Shown one piece after another: positions 39,001-52,200 of a stretch of 64,000 nt of DNA. The DNA is from Metopolophium dirhodum (Eukaryota; Arthropoda; Insecta; Hemiptera; Aphididae). The translations under genes and the position numbers were made by a program. The notes below the pieces were generated by a model. The model searched no databases. It had not been told where the DNA came from and worked only from the letters and a program-made list of their open reading frames with translations. How positions within the stretch are numbered: position 1 is the stretch's first letter; every line of letters starts with the position of its first letter. The DNA is taken from the NCBI RefSeq assembly GCF_019925205.1, contig NC_083565.1, forward strand, positions 17,388,241 to 17,452,240, written 5' to 3'.

Positions 39001-39232
39001 ATAAATCAGTTTATTATATAAAATTGATATGTAAATATTTTTTTAATCTTAGACCCATACTAAATTCACATTTTTTTTTTGCAATTTACATAAATTATTT
39101 ATTTTAATATTTTTTAGAGCTAATGATTTTATTAGTAAACCTGCTACACAAGAATTAATTAGTTCTGACAATGAATATGTACTTGGATATTTGTATAAAT
39201 TATCAGAATTGTATGATACTCAAAAAAATTAA
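32616..39232 (+). CDS. divergent cohesin subunit SA/STAG (Scc3, stromalin)-like protein
   Basis: Seventeen coding exons: 32616-32700, 33007-33093 (acceptor uncertain), 33230-33400, 33491-33704, 33763-33862, 33968-34118, 34389-34540, 34607-35021, 35909-36070, 36168-36374, 36534-36686, 36751-36939, 37015-37138, 37209-37321, 37405-37563, 38768-38979 and 39118-39232 (TAA). From exon 3 on, all phases agree. The product is about 935 residues of helical HEAT-like repeats with an acidic Ser-rich N-terminus. Exons 5-7 align with the stromalin conservative domain (KRWKRDTFYIVREKVLLEIM, then a 'W.LGDQSTSVQTIALKM' segment against 'VGW.L.DK...VRLKCL'). Exon 8 matches 'KVSRVAAKHFVNQM' to 'VAVAAGEFLYKKL'. 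SA proteins bind the kleisin and load or hold cohesin. Identity is low and the usual long C-terminal tail is missing, so this may be a meiosis-type paralogue like Drosophila SNM. That last point is inference. Confidence 0.82.
33763..34540 (+). CDS. cohesin-like gene, exons 5-7 (stromalin conservative domain)
   Basis: Exons 33763-33862, 33968-34118 and 34389-34540 run through phases 1-2, 2-0 and 0-2 and encode the region best matched to the SCD of STAG proteins. The donor of exon 7 is the weak AAG/GTTTTT, yet the join into SIDDEDEEE of exon 8 is exact. Confidence 0.8.
34607..35021 (+). CDS. cohesin-like gene, exon 8 (largest exon)
   Basis: 415 bp. An acidic loop (DDEDEEE) is followed by VESIALELVFSEKTKVSRVA and a helical block (VLITILEGVPLQIRLIAASF) that parallels the STAG '[20 protein letters not shown]' segment. 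Donor GTAAGT. Confidence 0.85.
35022..35908 (+). other. intron 8 of the cohesin-like gene
   Basis: 887 nt of AT-rich DNA with no recognised element. All other introns of this gene except 15 are short (about 60-270 nt). Confidence 0.7.
37564..38767 (+). repeat. intron 15 with decayed repeat
   Basis: Two similar motifs, 'cagtccagccgttttttgag' (37852-37871) and 'tagtccatccgtttaggagg' (about 38434-38453), are typical of the ends of old insect retroelements. The minus-strand ORF at 37841-38065 is probably part of this debris. Family not determined. Confidence 0.4.
38768..39232 (+). CDS. cohesin-like gene, last two exons
   Basis: Exons 38768-38979 and 39118-39232. 'IGKRLVSTNIHRHGIQYAMS' and 'FFWILASMCDILIPYDAQRL' parallel the STAG C-terminal 'LKTREAIAMLHKDGIEFAF ... 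FLDILSEFS' helices. The protein stops at YDTQKN, without the disordered tail usual in STAG proteins. Confidence 0.8.
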
Positions 39233-39328
39233 TTTGTTGGTAAGATATTGAAATGTAGTTTTATATTTTTATTATAGGTAGTATTATAAGTTATAATTAT
39301 AGTGTGAGATTATAATAATAATTTGTTA

Positions 39329-39338
39329 AATAAATAAA
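39329..39338 (+). terminator. poly(A) signals of the cohesin-like gene
   Basis: Overlapping AATAAA hexamers lie about 100 nt after the stop codon. Confidence 0.45.
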
Positions 39339-39344
39339 AAGTAA

Positions 39345-40154
39345 TGTGCATGTTATCTCCAATGAAATTACATTTAGATTTATGATTATTTAAGACATTT
39401 TCTTTACCTTTATTTCAGAAACATTGATGCAATTACTAGCACCCAACCTAAAATAAAAAACATGTCCACAAATATTGAAGATATGAAAATATATTTTAAT
39501 ATGCATTGTGTGTTTTTATAGATATTGTAGATAATATTTAATGATCAAACATTTTTTATTTCAATAATTTTAGTTATTAAAATAGCTTATGTATGCTCTA
39601 ATTTATTATTTATTGTACAAAACTTTTTGTTAGACATTTATCTGAAACCCATATAATATTTGTATAAATAGATAAATTGTATGATTTTTTTGTTAAGTAG
39701 TTTCTATTTTGTTGCTGTAAAGCATTTTATATAACTACAAATATATATATATAATACATAATATTACCTACATGTTGGTATTGAAATTATCTGTGATAAT
39801 TTAATATGTTATAAACTCTAATTTATTAAAATTAATATATTTTAACAAAATGTAATATAGATTTTATTTGAAAGCAAAACTATAAATGTTATAATAATCT
39901 ATTAATCTATCACAATTAACATTAACAAAACTTAAAAATACTATGTTTTAAACAAAGATCAAATATATATTGTATGTATACCAAATACACTGTTTTCTTG
40001 ATATCAAATATCCATAAAAATTCTTTAAGCTTAATTGTTATTTGATTCTTGTAATCCTAATGTCAATTTGGGCTTATTTTAAGAATCTACCGACATTAAC
40101 AAAAGATCTACTCTTTTTTTAATGTAAAATTAAATTTATGCCAAATTGAAAAAT
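39345..40154. other. convergent 3' intergenic region
   Basis: 3' UTRs of the plus-strand cohesin-like gene and the minus-strand membrane-protein gene meet here. A TTTATT (minus-strand AATAAA) at about 39862 may end the latter. No other gene seen. Confidence 0.45.
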
Positions 40155-40225
40155 TCATTTTCTTGAATCTATATCTTCATTTTGGTTGATCTCATGAACT
40201 GACTCAACTGAACGTGGGTGAACAA
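40155..40225 (-). CDS. membrane-protein gene, exon 6 (C-terminus)
   Basis: Acceptor TTTTAG after a T-rich tract. In phase 1 it reads FVVHPRSVESVHEINQNEDI then DSRK and TGA. It was chosen because it is the first acceptor downstream that keeps a long open frame in the required phase. Confidence 0.7.
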
Positions 40226-43200
40226 CTAAAATTAAAAAATATAATTAATAAGTATAATTTAAAATTTTTAAAAACTAATTAATAAAACTAAATGTAAACA
40301 AGAAACTTTAAATTAAAACTCAACAATCTTAAAATGTCTCAAAATTAAATTCTTTAGGGACCTAACATTTATTTACCTATACTAGTTAGTAGTTACACAT
40401 GTGAATAGGTAACTAGCATTACAATTTGTTGAAGTTATATATTGACTTAGCTAAAAACTAAGAATAAGGTAATAATATGGAATTTTACTAGTTAAAATAT
40501 AAGAGTACAATTCTTCTACGTTACTACAATAACAAAAAAATGTACCTTTGCAATATTAATACATATTAATTTACTTACTGTTTATAATTAATTAGGTACC
40601 GTATTATAAGACTTAATATAAGTATTATAGGGACCTAAGTGTTATTTTTGATTTCCAAGAAAAATATTACTTAAAATAATTGTAATTTAAGTATAGTCGT
40701 GTGCAGGAGAGTACACGTAGTGTTTCGATAACTCGAATTATTTTCTTGTCCCTCGAAGTGTTAGTTTTTAAGTTGTGTTTGAGGTATATGACTCAAAAAT
40801 TATCGAAACAACTAGTCAACTGTATAGGTGTATATACCATAATACCATTGATCATAAATACTAGTATTGGGTAATACCTATTAATAATTTAAAAAAAAAA
40901 AAAACTTCTTGTGGGCATGGAAAATACAAAAATCGTACACCTAGTCAATATAGGTACTTACAGTGTGGACGAAGATCTGGTTTGGGTTCGTCGATTGAAT
41001 CTTGTTGGATAGATTGTCCGGCACCGGGTGGCATCATCATGGACATAGGCACGTGAATAGGAACCCTTTGGAACATGGGCCCATTCTGGCGGACAGATTC
41101 GGACGGCATAGCTTGGTGCATCATCGGACCGTCTCCGCTTGGTTTGTCGGATATAGCAACGGTGTACATGGATCTTCCTTCGGCCATCGCTGGGTGATAT
41201 AGAACTTTGTTGGGCATGGCTCTGTCCTCAGCTTCTTGTTTATGATGTTGTTGATGTTCGTGGTGGTTATCGGACGCTGGTCTCAGTTCGGGTAACAGCT
41301 GTTGGAAGATGGGAATGATATGCTCTTCGATCTGCTGTTGCTCTTGCATTTGGAGCTGATTGTCAATGTCGGCGTTGATTCTGGCAATCAAGGCCAACGG
41401 GATTGGTCCGCTTTGAGCTTGATGGTGGTGAGGATGTGGCATATGATGGGGTGGTGGAGGTGGTCCCATCATACTCGGTAAATGGGTCATCGGATTAGCG
41501 CCCATTGGCATCGGCATCATCATTGATGGCTGTTGTTGCATTTGTTCCACCGGACTTGGAGCTCGTCTGTATTGGGATTTAATTAATTAGACGAATGTTT
41601 TTGTTTTAATTGCGATTTGTTCATATAAAAAGATTATTTTTTACTATTGTTGTTTACTATCATCTATATATAATAATCTATAATATATCTCATATAAATA
41701 TAATATAATATTGCTTCAAAATAATACCTATTTACTTAATTAAATATTCGCATAGCTGAGTTATATATCTATACCTACCTAAGGAGTAAGGTGGTAGAAG
41801 TAAATAACTCATCTATAACGAATGTTGAATTTAAATGTATTTATTTCCAATAATCTGAACTTATACATAATTTTTTCATACCTCTCGTCGTGTCCACTCT
41901 CGCAAACGATGCTTAATCGTTCACCCGTAACGTGCTCAAAACGAGGATCAGTGGTAATGTTCACGCCGAATGGCAGACGCAACGTTTTCGGTTGGTGGTC
42001 CATGACTTCCTCAGCGCGTTTCTTCTCGATCACACAGTTCATCCGCGAACGTTGATTTTTCTCGAGTAAAGCCTTTATCGAAACAAATTCGTTTTAGAAC
42101 AGCGTTAATTGGCGCAACCTTGCTAGCTAGTCAAATTTCAGCTAGTTATGGTTCCAAAATGTTACAAATTCAGTACTTTTTTAAATAATTTTATCAACTA
42201 TAGGCAGATAGGTAATAAAAAATATATTTATTAAAATTAAAATTATACGTACGATATTTTATTCAAATTGTCTCCATTTAAAATGTATCTATTGTTTTTC
42301 TTGTATACATTCAAAGATTTATTGAATTTATCAAATTCCAACATACCTACTATGCAGCAGAAGGCAGCTCACCGGTTTTTATAATTAATTTTTAAATCAA
42401 TGATTGTCGGTTGCATCCGTTTACGGAGCACATCAAGGAAAATAAGGATTCAGTCAAAAAATTTACCACTATTACAAAGAAAATATTTTTTATACATAGC
42501 TAGTATACTTTTCTCTGCCTATCCTACTATAGGTATTACTGTCAATAAACAAACAAACACTCACCCCAACGATTTCGTCGAAATCTAATTCCAATGGCAA
42601 CTTGATTTGAACTGGCGCAGCCGGTTGTTGATCATTATTACCGGTGGTCGGACTGTCGACGTTCCTGGTTGATTGTTGGTGCACGGGAAGCTCTTCTTGC
42701 TTCGAATCAGATGTCTCGTCCGATTGCAAAGGGTCGACCAGTGCCTGATACTGTGGACGGTCTACAGCTTCTTCACTCTTTAAATGTAAATATTAAATAT
42801 ATTTTATTTTTTATACTTAAAATGTTGACTAGTTATGTGGCCATAAAGATGAAAGTATAATAGGTACTATAATAATATAATATATGTATACATATTATAT
42901 TATATAGGTACCTATATATGAGTAATGAGTATTATCTGTATACACACGTGTAAACTACAATGTGAGCCAATCTTTAAATATAATATATTATAATTATTAT
43001 TTTTTTCTATTAGGTAGGTACCTGGGTGCCCATCTACCTACCTTATAATACCATAATAGTCATTATTTGTTCCTGTTACACTGCAGAAGTTTACATTTTA
43101 TAAAGAAAAACTATTATTTCAGGCAAAATATTTAAAAAAACAATTATAGGTAGGTACACTTATACCTATAATAAAATATACATCTATATAGATTATAATA

Positions 43201-46200
43201 TATAATATATTATATATAAATATGAAATGAGATTTTTACTAAAGGCTAATCTTAGAAACTACCTACGTCTTGACCGATTTCAATAACAGTTATATCAATA
43301 TATTCCTCTGAGAATATTGAGACTAGAATCGTGTTGTATTAAGCTTCTTTTTTCAACGCCTATATGAACCTATAGAGTGGCTCACACATGCATTTTGTTT
43401 TAGCTCAAGAAAATTGTATGCTTGACAATTGTTTGTATATACCTATATAAGATTGTCATTGGTTACAGAAGAAAAAATTGTACCTACCTATACACAGACT
43501 TCCTTCCCGCCAATTAGTGTTATGGGGGTTTTTTTTTTTAATAAAATAATACCTATTTAATTGGTTGCTTGTTCTTCAAATTTCCAATAAGAATGTCCCA
43601 TGTTTATAGCTTATAGGTTCAAAAACTTATCGAATGATTTGAAAAAAGTTTCAAGGATTGTTTTCAAACAAACTATATTATTTGTTTTTTTGTTATCAGG
43701 AAAATGTAGAGAGTTAATTGAACAACTAACTACTTGCCATATTTTATGTTTCTTCATATTTTCTCGGGCGAAGTCACGGCTTATGCAGCCAATTATTAGG
43801 TAGGTATATAAAATGAATAAGAAAAAATACCTAGGTATGTTAAATTTATATACAGTTTGGTTGAATATCTGAAAGAATAATAGGTACCTACCTATACGGC
43901 TATTCAGGCATACAGTACAGGTTAAATAATATTAATTTGAAAAATTTGGTTCACATTGCCCGTAAATAATTATAACGTATAATAGGTAACTACCTATATT
44001 ATACATATTATATTCTATACCTGTTGTATGGCTGTATAACTGCAGTATATATAAACATATTACTTAATATTATGTGGTAGGTAAGTAGGTATTACTATTA
44101 TATATAGGTACGTAGTTACTATTAGATATATGCTGTGTTTTCATTATACAACTATAATATTATTATAGACTATTATATAGTGAGTATTATTATTATTGTC
44201 GGAACATTGTCGCATAATATAAATACAAATTATACGCCGAGTTGGTCATCGAATTGAACAATATGTAATATAGATTATAGATACGTCTTGCCTGCCTGTA
44301 CGAATGTTTCAATGTTTCATAACCAAATCGTTTCCTGGGCTTAATGGTCGGTTACACCGAATAATCTCTATACCTTGCGTGTAACCTATTGGTATACGCG
44401 CTTGACCCATATATTGGTCGAGAGTGTGATATGGACCCTTGACCAATTCGTTTTCGTGCATTTTCAAACGTGGAAATATTTTTAAGTTGATTATTTGTGT
44501 GTATAATATTATAATAGGTATTGACTATTTTTTTATTACTATTATTTACAGACGAATTGCATCGCATAAGGCATAACAAAGAATTATTTGACCGTTGCAA
44601 GATATATAATTAATATACCGAAAAAACGAATAAATACGTCTAGGAAAACAGTTTCACTGTTGTTGTGCGTGGATTATATTATATAGTGAAAGCTGAACTA
44701 TTCTATAATCTGAAAAATTGTCATCGTCAAACCAGCAAAAAATACTTCAGTTATATATAGGTAGGTATAGATACACAAAGAAAGTGATATTACATATCCA
44801 TTTTAATGTTCTCACTTCTCACGTGGGTATCAGATTATTATAAATTTTATTATTACTTTATACAACATATATATAGACTACTTAATAGGCGCAGGTCACA
44901 TGCAGGTTCTTATTATAATTTTAATATGATTTTGCAGAGAAAACTAAAGTATATACTAGTAACTACCTACTATAATATAGATACAGTATCTTCTTATTTT
45001 ATAAAGGCTAAGCTTTATCATAGCGAATAAATAGTCTTTCACTCTTCTCTCTTTAATGCTCTTCATATGTAAGTACCTGTTGCACCCAGCCATTCCAATA
45101 ATTTCTCCTATGAATGTCTTCCTCGGTCTTCCTCTTCCTTTGCGTCCATTGCTTCTTCATTCCAATGTATTGGTTATAACGGGGTTATGCCTCATTAAGT
45201 GTCCTAGTTTTCAACTTCATGATCTTATGATTGGTAGTAATACTCTCTTCTCTTCTACTATTTGGAGAATTTATCCATTGCTTTTCATTTCAGTCCAACT
45301 AATACGAAGTAATCTTCTCTAGGTCCACATTTCCATTGCTTCAATTTTATTTTTATTTTGTACTGTTAAGGTCCAAGTTTCACAACCGTACAAGAAAACA
45401 CTCCACACGTAGCTCTTGGCAAAGTCTTTTCCGGTCTTAAGACTAAGACTTTTGTTCGTAAGGAACTGTCTTTTTTGTGTGAAGGCTTTCTTTGCCATGT
45501 CTATTCAATGACTTATTTCTCTCCTGTAGCGTATATAAGATTTTTTCAAGGGGGATATACAATTTTTAATATACATTCAGTATACTGCACATACTATATT
45601 TATATTGTTAATACATGTTCTAATGTGCAACATTTGGTCTGCGGGGGAAGGGTATGACCCCCATATTCCCCGTAGATACGCCACTGTTTCTACCGAACAT
45701 CTACTGCAGTCGCTCGTTAGTGTGTTTCCTAAATACTTATATTATACTGTTGTACTTGATCAATTATTATATTATCTTATCGTATGTTCTACTCTCTTTA
45801 CTTATTTCCATGACTTTTGTTTTATTCTTATTTGTCATCATAAGGCAAAAGCTACAGCATACAATATTAAAATGTAATGATATGATATTGTTATGGCGCT
45901 GGTTGAGTTGTACACCCTGCATATTTGGTGTGATCAGTTGACATGATTATCATAAATTAGTATAAGTAATTTTTACGGTGTATCTATAAGTTTGAACTAT
46001 TTACGTGTTGAAAAAAAAAATAAAAAGTTGGAGGTATAGGTTATATACGTACACTTGACCGAAATATTCAAACGTCCACTGAGACGACAATAATACTTTA
46101 TAATAAACTATATATGAATTATAATGATAATAAAGAGCAATGAAAAATGGAACAAATAATTTTGATTTAGACACGGACAATATACCAATAACTCTATGCC

Positions 46201-49200
46201 ATAACTATCCGTTTATAATAATTGATGGAAATTCTACGCGATTTGTGTATAATAAATAATAATATGATTTTAAAGAATTTACTTAATAGTACTCGAATAT
46301 GACATTGTGAACCAATAACAGTATCGTAATAGTTATTCATATTCGACTTTTTATACGGTCATCGGTTAACGTTTGGGTAAAGGCCATAAGGTATTACATT
46401 ATTTCAGCAACTCGTAAGTTTATAGTGTCTACCTGTCTGAGGAGTGCTTCGGCGTGCATTAACTGTGAGCAGGACGCGTTCGCCTGTAACCAAGCGGCAG
46501 CCAGCATGAATGATCCAAGTATGAATGAGCACGCGATCACAGTGAATGCTGCTATTCTCGCTATTTGAACAGCAGTCGGTCGAGTTTTGAGTTTGTATGC
46601 CTATAAAATATACATCGAAACTTCATTATAATACAAAATAATAGTACTTAAAATATTTCTATGTAAAATTATCAAATTAATACCTATTGCAACATTAAAT
46701 AATCTATAAAAATACCGCACATTAGAGTAGATATTCTTATAAACAGACACACCAAGTCGTTTAAATACTAAAAAACATACATAGAAAGAGAACGGAAACA
46801 AAATGTACGTATTATACGTGCTATATATTACAGACGAGTATACCTATATTGGGTTTTTGATCAATGTACAGTTACAGAAATTGTTGCAGTCTGTTTAAAA
46901 GTGCCGAATGCGTACACCCTACGAATCTACGATACAATTAATATACAATTATATTTTAATTAATTCGTCATTTCGTCGTAAGAAAGTGTATTTTAGTTAA
47001 AATAACAATTCGCAGCATACTATTTGCCGTTTGGTATATCATAAATTCATAACCATTGATAAAGGTTATTTCCTTTCCTTATCCTTTCCTTTCTCTATGG
47101 TCATAACCTTAGAGTAGGCACCTCAACAGCGAAAACGATTTTAAATACAGGCTCTGTGTATGTGATGTTCGGTATAGGTAAAGCAGGTACCTGCTAGATT
47201 TTTTGATTGTTCCGTAAGTACCTAATTCTTAAGATCTACGACGATTTTAAAACACAATATATAGTTTGGAGTAGTGACGCCTACGCAGTACTCATACAAC
47301 TATTTATTGTATAATACAAGTGCATATAATTATAACATCATTAACATCCATAATTTAAAATTATTATAACCATTATTAAACCATGTTTGTTATGACCAAA
47401 GTGGGGGTGGAGTATGTTATACGTATATTGTATATTAGGTATTATTTTTATTGTTGTTATTTTTTCTAGGTTTTAGAACGCGCCGGCGAACACAAATAAT
47501 GATACAAGTGTACACAAACACGTAGAATTTTTACCATCATTATTATTATTACAATAGGATCTCCGAACAATCCAATAGGAGAGGATGCACGCTGCACGGA
47601 TTTACATGATTCTATTTTTGTGATGTTGAAATAGCTGGTAGATTAACGCTACAGATATAATATATTGTGTTATTATTATACTTGCTCGTACTGTACCATC
47701 CTATACTATATAGGTACAGTTATATACGGTATACGCCGGGTTTACCTACGCTGTACTCATAACGTCTGATCACGATTTTCAAATATATTATGTACAAAAG
47801 AATCCGTGGTTAGTGTAGGTAGGTATACCTATGTATATATAAAATGTATTCCTCCGATTCCTCCAAGTCACCGACTCAGCTTATAACATAAATACGCGTA
47901 TAATTCGTGACGATGATCAATCACGAGTTTTCATGACTCGTAGCTCGTGGTTCGATTAAGCTTTCCTCACGGCTATACAATATTGTATTGGTACGTTAAA
48001 AATATTTTTGAATTTATTAAGTGCAGCATACACATGTATATTGTATAGGCAAACAGATGCGTACCTATAAGTTATATTTTATTTCTATGTATATAGGTAT
48101 TATAATATTAATGGGTAGGTACCTACGTCCAGCCGCTTATAAAATCATTTGGATATTCTTATAATATTCATTTTGAGACACGTAATATAATATATTATGA
48201 CTTTCACACGATTTTGGAATGCCTTTATTTTAGTCTCTATAGGTTAATGCAATTATGCGTCTATATTATTATTATACTGCATTTTTATATTTTCCTATAC
48301 GAAAATAATATCATATTATGATAAGTTTTTTTTTATCTTTAATTAAATTAAGGCGTTCCTAGCTAGGTATAGCTATCTAAGCCTACTGATATGTACACAT
48401 TTTTACATATTTTTTTTTCTATTACATAATTGCAAGATAATAATAAAATACTAAATTATTAAATAATAGGTTTAAATTAGGTAAATATGACAAGTGATAA
48501 CTGCGCGCTGCACCGTTCGTTGTTATACTATTATACATAATCACGTTCACCTAACTGGACCATCGCCTCAGCCACACTGACCACAATTAAATGGTATTAT
48601 GTATTTTTTTTTACCATTATTAACAGTTGTCGTAAGTTGTGCGCGTAACTATAGGTACCACCTAGGTAGATATATATAACATATAATACAATGTGCAGGC
48701 AATTCGTGTTCTCCGGTAGGTATTCTGAAAGAAATGCATTTATTTGTTCCGCGACGGCAATAAGAAACCTTAACCGAACCACAATTGATATATATATATA
48801 AATATATATATATCGAAGTATGCGGCAATTGAAATTGTATTACGGGCGTTGTTTCCACGGCAAAGAAAAGTCGTAATTGCGGTTTTCCTACGAGTGCGGC
48901 GCGCTGCCTATACCCAACTATTACTTTCTCGATTACCGTTGTACCGTCACGGACGTCCAATAATATAATCTATAATAAATAATGAAAACTATATAGAAGG
49001 AAATAAAATAATAATATATATATATATCGTCACTAATAATAATAAGTGCAGTTCGCCGACGCCACCGGCGGACAATTATCGCTAATAGCACGACTGCGCA
49101 CTTAGGTACAACTGCAGTGGGCTATATTATGTGTCTATGTATATATTGTGTATAAGCTTGACATTCTGCGGTGCGATACGGTGTACCACGGCAGCTATTA

Positions 49201-52200
49201 ACGGGATAAAATCAAAATGAAAAAAATCCAACTGTTATAGGTACGCGAGTTGTCTGCGCGGCCACTACAGGAACTCGTCTCGCGATTCGCACTTGCAGCA
49301 TACCAGATATGCCAATAAGGCGTGGAATATCGAATTTGAAAGTCTAAAGCAACTTCTGCTGCAGTAGTCTGCAGAAGAGATCCGGTTATTGAAAACGATT
49401 TTTGCTCAAAATATTATCAGTCTTCGACTGATATACATATACTATACGAAGGTATTGCCGTGTAGGTACCTATATAATCATATTCTTCTATGTAGGTAGG
49501 TATTGTATATATAACGTATTAAGTACGAGTAAATCCTAAACAATTATTTCGTCACGTCAATAATACAGACCACGGGTACTCAATTATCTTACGAGACGTG
49601 AAACTTATCGAGCACCACTGCAGGTTCTATCCGGAAAAGTGTTCGCTGCAGGAATTATAGATAATAATAAAATACATCATATTATTGTCATGTACCTTCG
49701 CTAAGGATCTCTCGCCTCAGTATGGGTGTAGGTACGCATAACGTGTACCGGTATTATAGGAAGCATATTACATGGGTAATCTTACTACTGCAGTACACGC
49801 TATGGAATTTCTGTTTCACGAGAAAAGAATTTTCGATTTAAAATAGGTACCTACTCAAATACGTTTTGTATAAGTATTGGAAATGTTATAGTATTAGAAC
49901 TATAATATTATTTTAAAATGTCGATAATCTATGTTGGATACAACGTAATTTATCAAATGTTTATGATTGAAATGAAAATTATATATTTTGATACTTTGAT
50001 CCCCGGTTACCATACATATAGTCATATAGGTATATATAGCCGTGTAGGATTAGTCCATGTTTATCTGCACGAATATTTTGTATTTTCATTTTTATTATAT
50101 AATTTTGTATTGTCCACACTCCACGCTATAGTTATGACTGTACATTATAATATTATATAGACTTCCTGTCAAAAACACAACTGCCACGATGTGTTAAATA
50201 TAGGTAAATTCTATGTGTACGCCATATTAAAACGTATATTCGCAAACAGGACGTCCGGTGCACTTGAAAATGACTTGCAATAAAAACCCGAATCAGACAG
50301 GTTAGGTACCTGGTGGATGGTGGTGGGTGTAAAAAATATATAAACATTTAATGTGTGTGTGTGTGTAAGTAAAACTTATGGTTTTTTTTTCATCGAAATT
50401 CTATCTATGTACGCAAATTACTCTTATATCAACTGTCGAACATAATATTATAATATTATGTCTTAAATTTTATTTTTATGGAAAGTGCGTTGAAATCGAA
50501 CGAATTAGTTATGTTTCCCGTGTCAATATAATTTACATAAATCGATCACATAACGGCCTAGGTAATGAATGGCCGGCCTGTCTGCGGGTGTTAATGAGAC
50601 ATGTCCATTGAATTCCAACAGAAAAATAAGAAGAAAAAACAGACGGCTTAACGAGGAAGCTACTTTCTATCATGAGATTTTTTTAATTATGTTTTGTCTG
50701 TACAGTTGTACTGGTATACCTATATACAAGCCATCTACAAGTTACAACTGTAGTCCGTCGGTTCATTGTGATTTACTACGAGTTATAGCTATAAGCGTTA
50801 TATTATATAGGTTGATGTAAAACACACGACGATATGACAATAATATTATAATAAATCAAAATACCATAAAATATTATAACGAATGAAAAGAGTTCTAGGT
50901 AACTTTCTTAACGTGATGGAATATTAAATACACTGCGCTATGACCTATGACAGTGTGACCCATCATCGCCTGTACATAATATAATATGCGGTTATTATAT
51001 ATTATGCTGCAGTATTATATTATTATATAGGTACCGCTAGAGAGCATTTATATATATTATTATCTATGCTCTCTATAGGTACCGCCGTACTGGTGCTTTA
51101 CGCCTGACGATATTCATAATATGACGCACGGTGTCGAACAGAAATTAGAAAACGAAAATGTTTACGATCTGTAGGTATATATCCTCCGCACTAATTATAT
51201 TAATAATGTCTGTACGTTGTTAATTATATTTTCCTTTTTATCGCGTTATTATAATACATATTGTTCATATATAATCGTGTGGCAGAAAATTAATGTATAA
51301 AAATTAATTAAAATATAGAAATTAAAGTAAATTGTTTTTGTTGCATAATTCACCAGATCTAACATGCACATAATTTACGTCGTATTAATTTTAGAATAAA
51401 CGATATTTTCTTATTATAATGCCAGCTGCATACATAGATTTCAAGATAATGATATGACTCAGTGAAATACACCCAGACGAAAGACTAACTTGGAAAATGC
51501 ACATCAATCAAAATATAAACCAATGATACAAGGATGCAAATTCGATGCCCCTTTCTACTACACCTCAATATCTCATTACCTACCTCAAACCTGCAGATGA
51601 AATTCTATAGATACTGACTTTCACGTGCCCTGCAGTATGCGACATGGGTTACCGCTTCCTAATCTTCAATGAAAATTAAAAAATTGAAAATTCTCCAAAA
51701 CAAATAAATTCATAAGAATAGCAGTCGACGCCCTTGGTTCACGCGGAACAAACAATTGCACAATGACGCGGGATTATCGTACTTATCGACATGGATAATT
51801 AACCAATACAACAACTTCAAAAATAACCTAAATAAACCCAACGGAACTCTCCATTACAAAATCGTTGAAACATCTAAACCTAGGCTGAAACCTCGCCTTC
51901 CACAAGACATTTCTTAGAGGGTCAATCCGACAACTAATAAAGAAGATATTTCTTTATTTATTCGTGTTTATTTGTACAATAAGTACCTACATTTAAAACT
52001 TTGGTAAAACATTTGGTATGTGGGAACAGCTGATCAGTTCAATTAAAAAAAATTGATACAAGTTCAGCTACAACGATGTACCACTTAGGTAGTTAGGTAC
52101 TCAATATATATATCGTCTGATAAAAACTTTTAGGAACAGGTATAAGTTGTCCTAACTTGCACCTACTACATAGATTATAGAAACCCGTACTATATAGTGT

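Larger units (their letters stand above)
42778..46432 (-). other. intron 2 of the membrane-protein gene
   Basis: 3.65 kb, AT-rich, with a decayed LINE (about 45010-45490) and a MITE (45524-45686). No further exon seen. Confidence 0.6.

Noticed and set aside
41002..41202. Plus-strand ORF over the Met/Pro/His-rich exon
   Set aside because: Antisense shadow of exon 5 of the membrane-protein gene.
48649..48960. 103-residue minus-strand ORF (VRDGTTVIEKVIVGYRQRAA part looks protein-like)
   Set aside because: No acceptor before the protein-like part, the rest is Tyr/Ile simple sequence, and no phase link to the host gene. At most decayed transposon.
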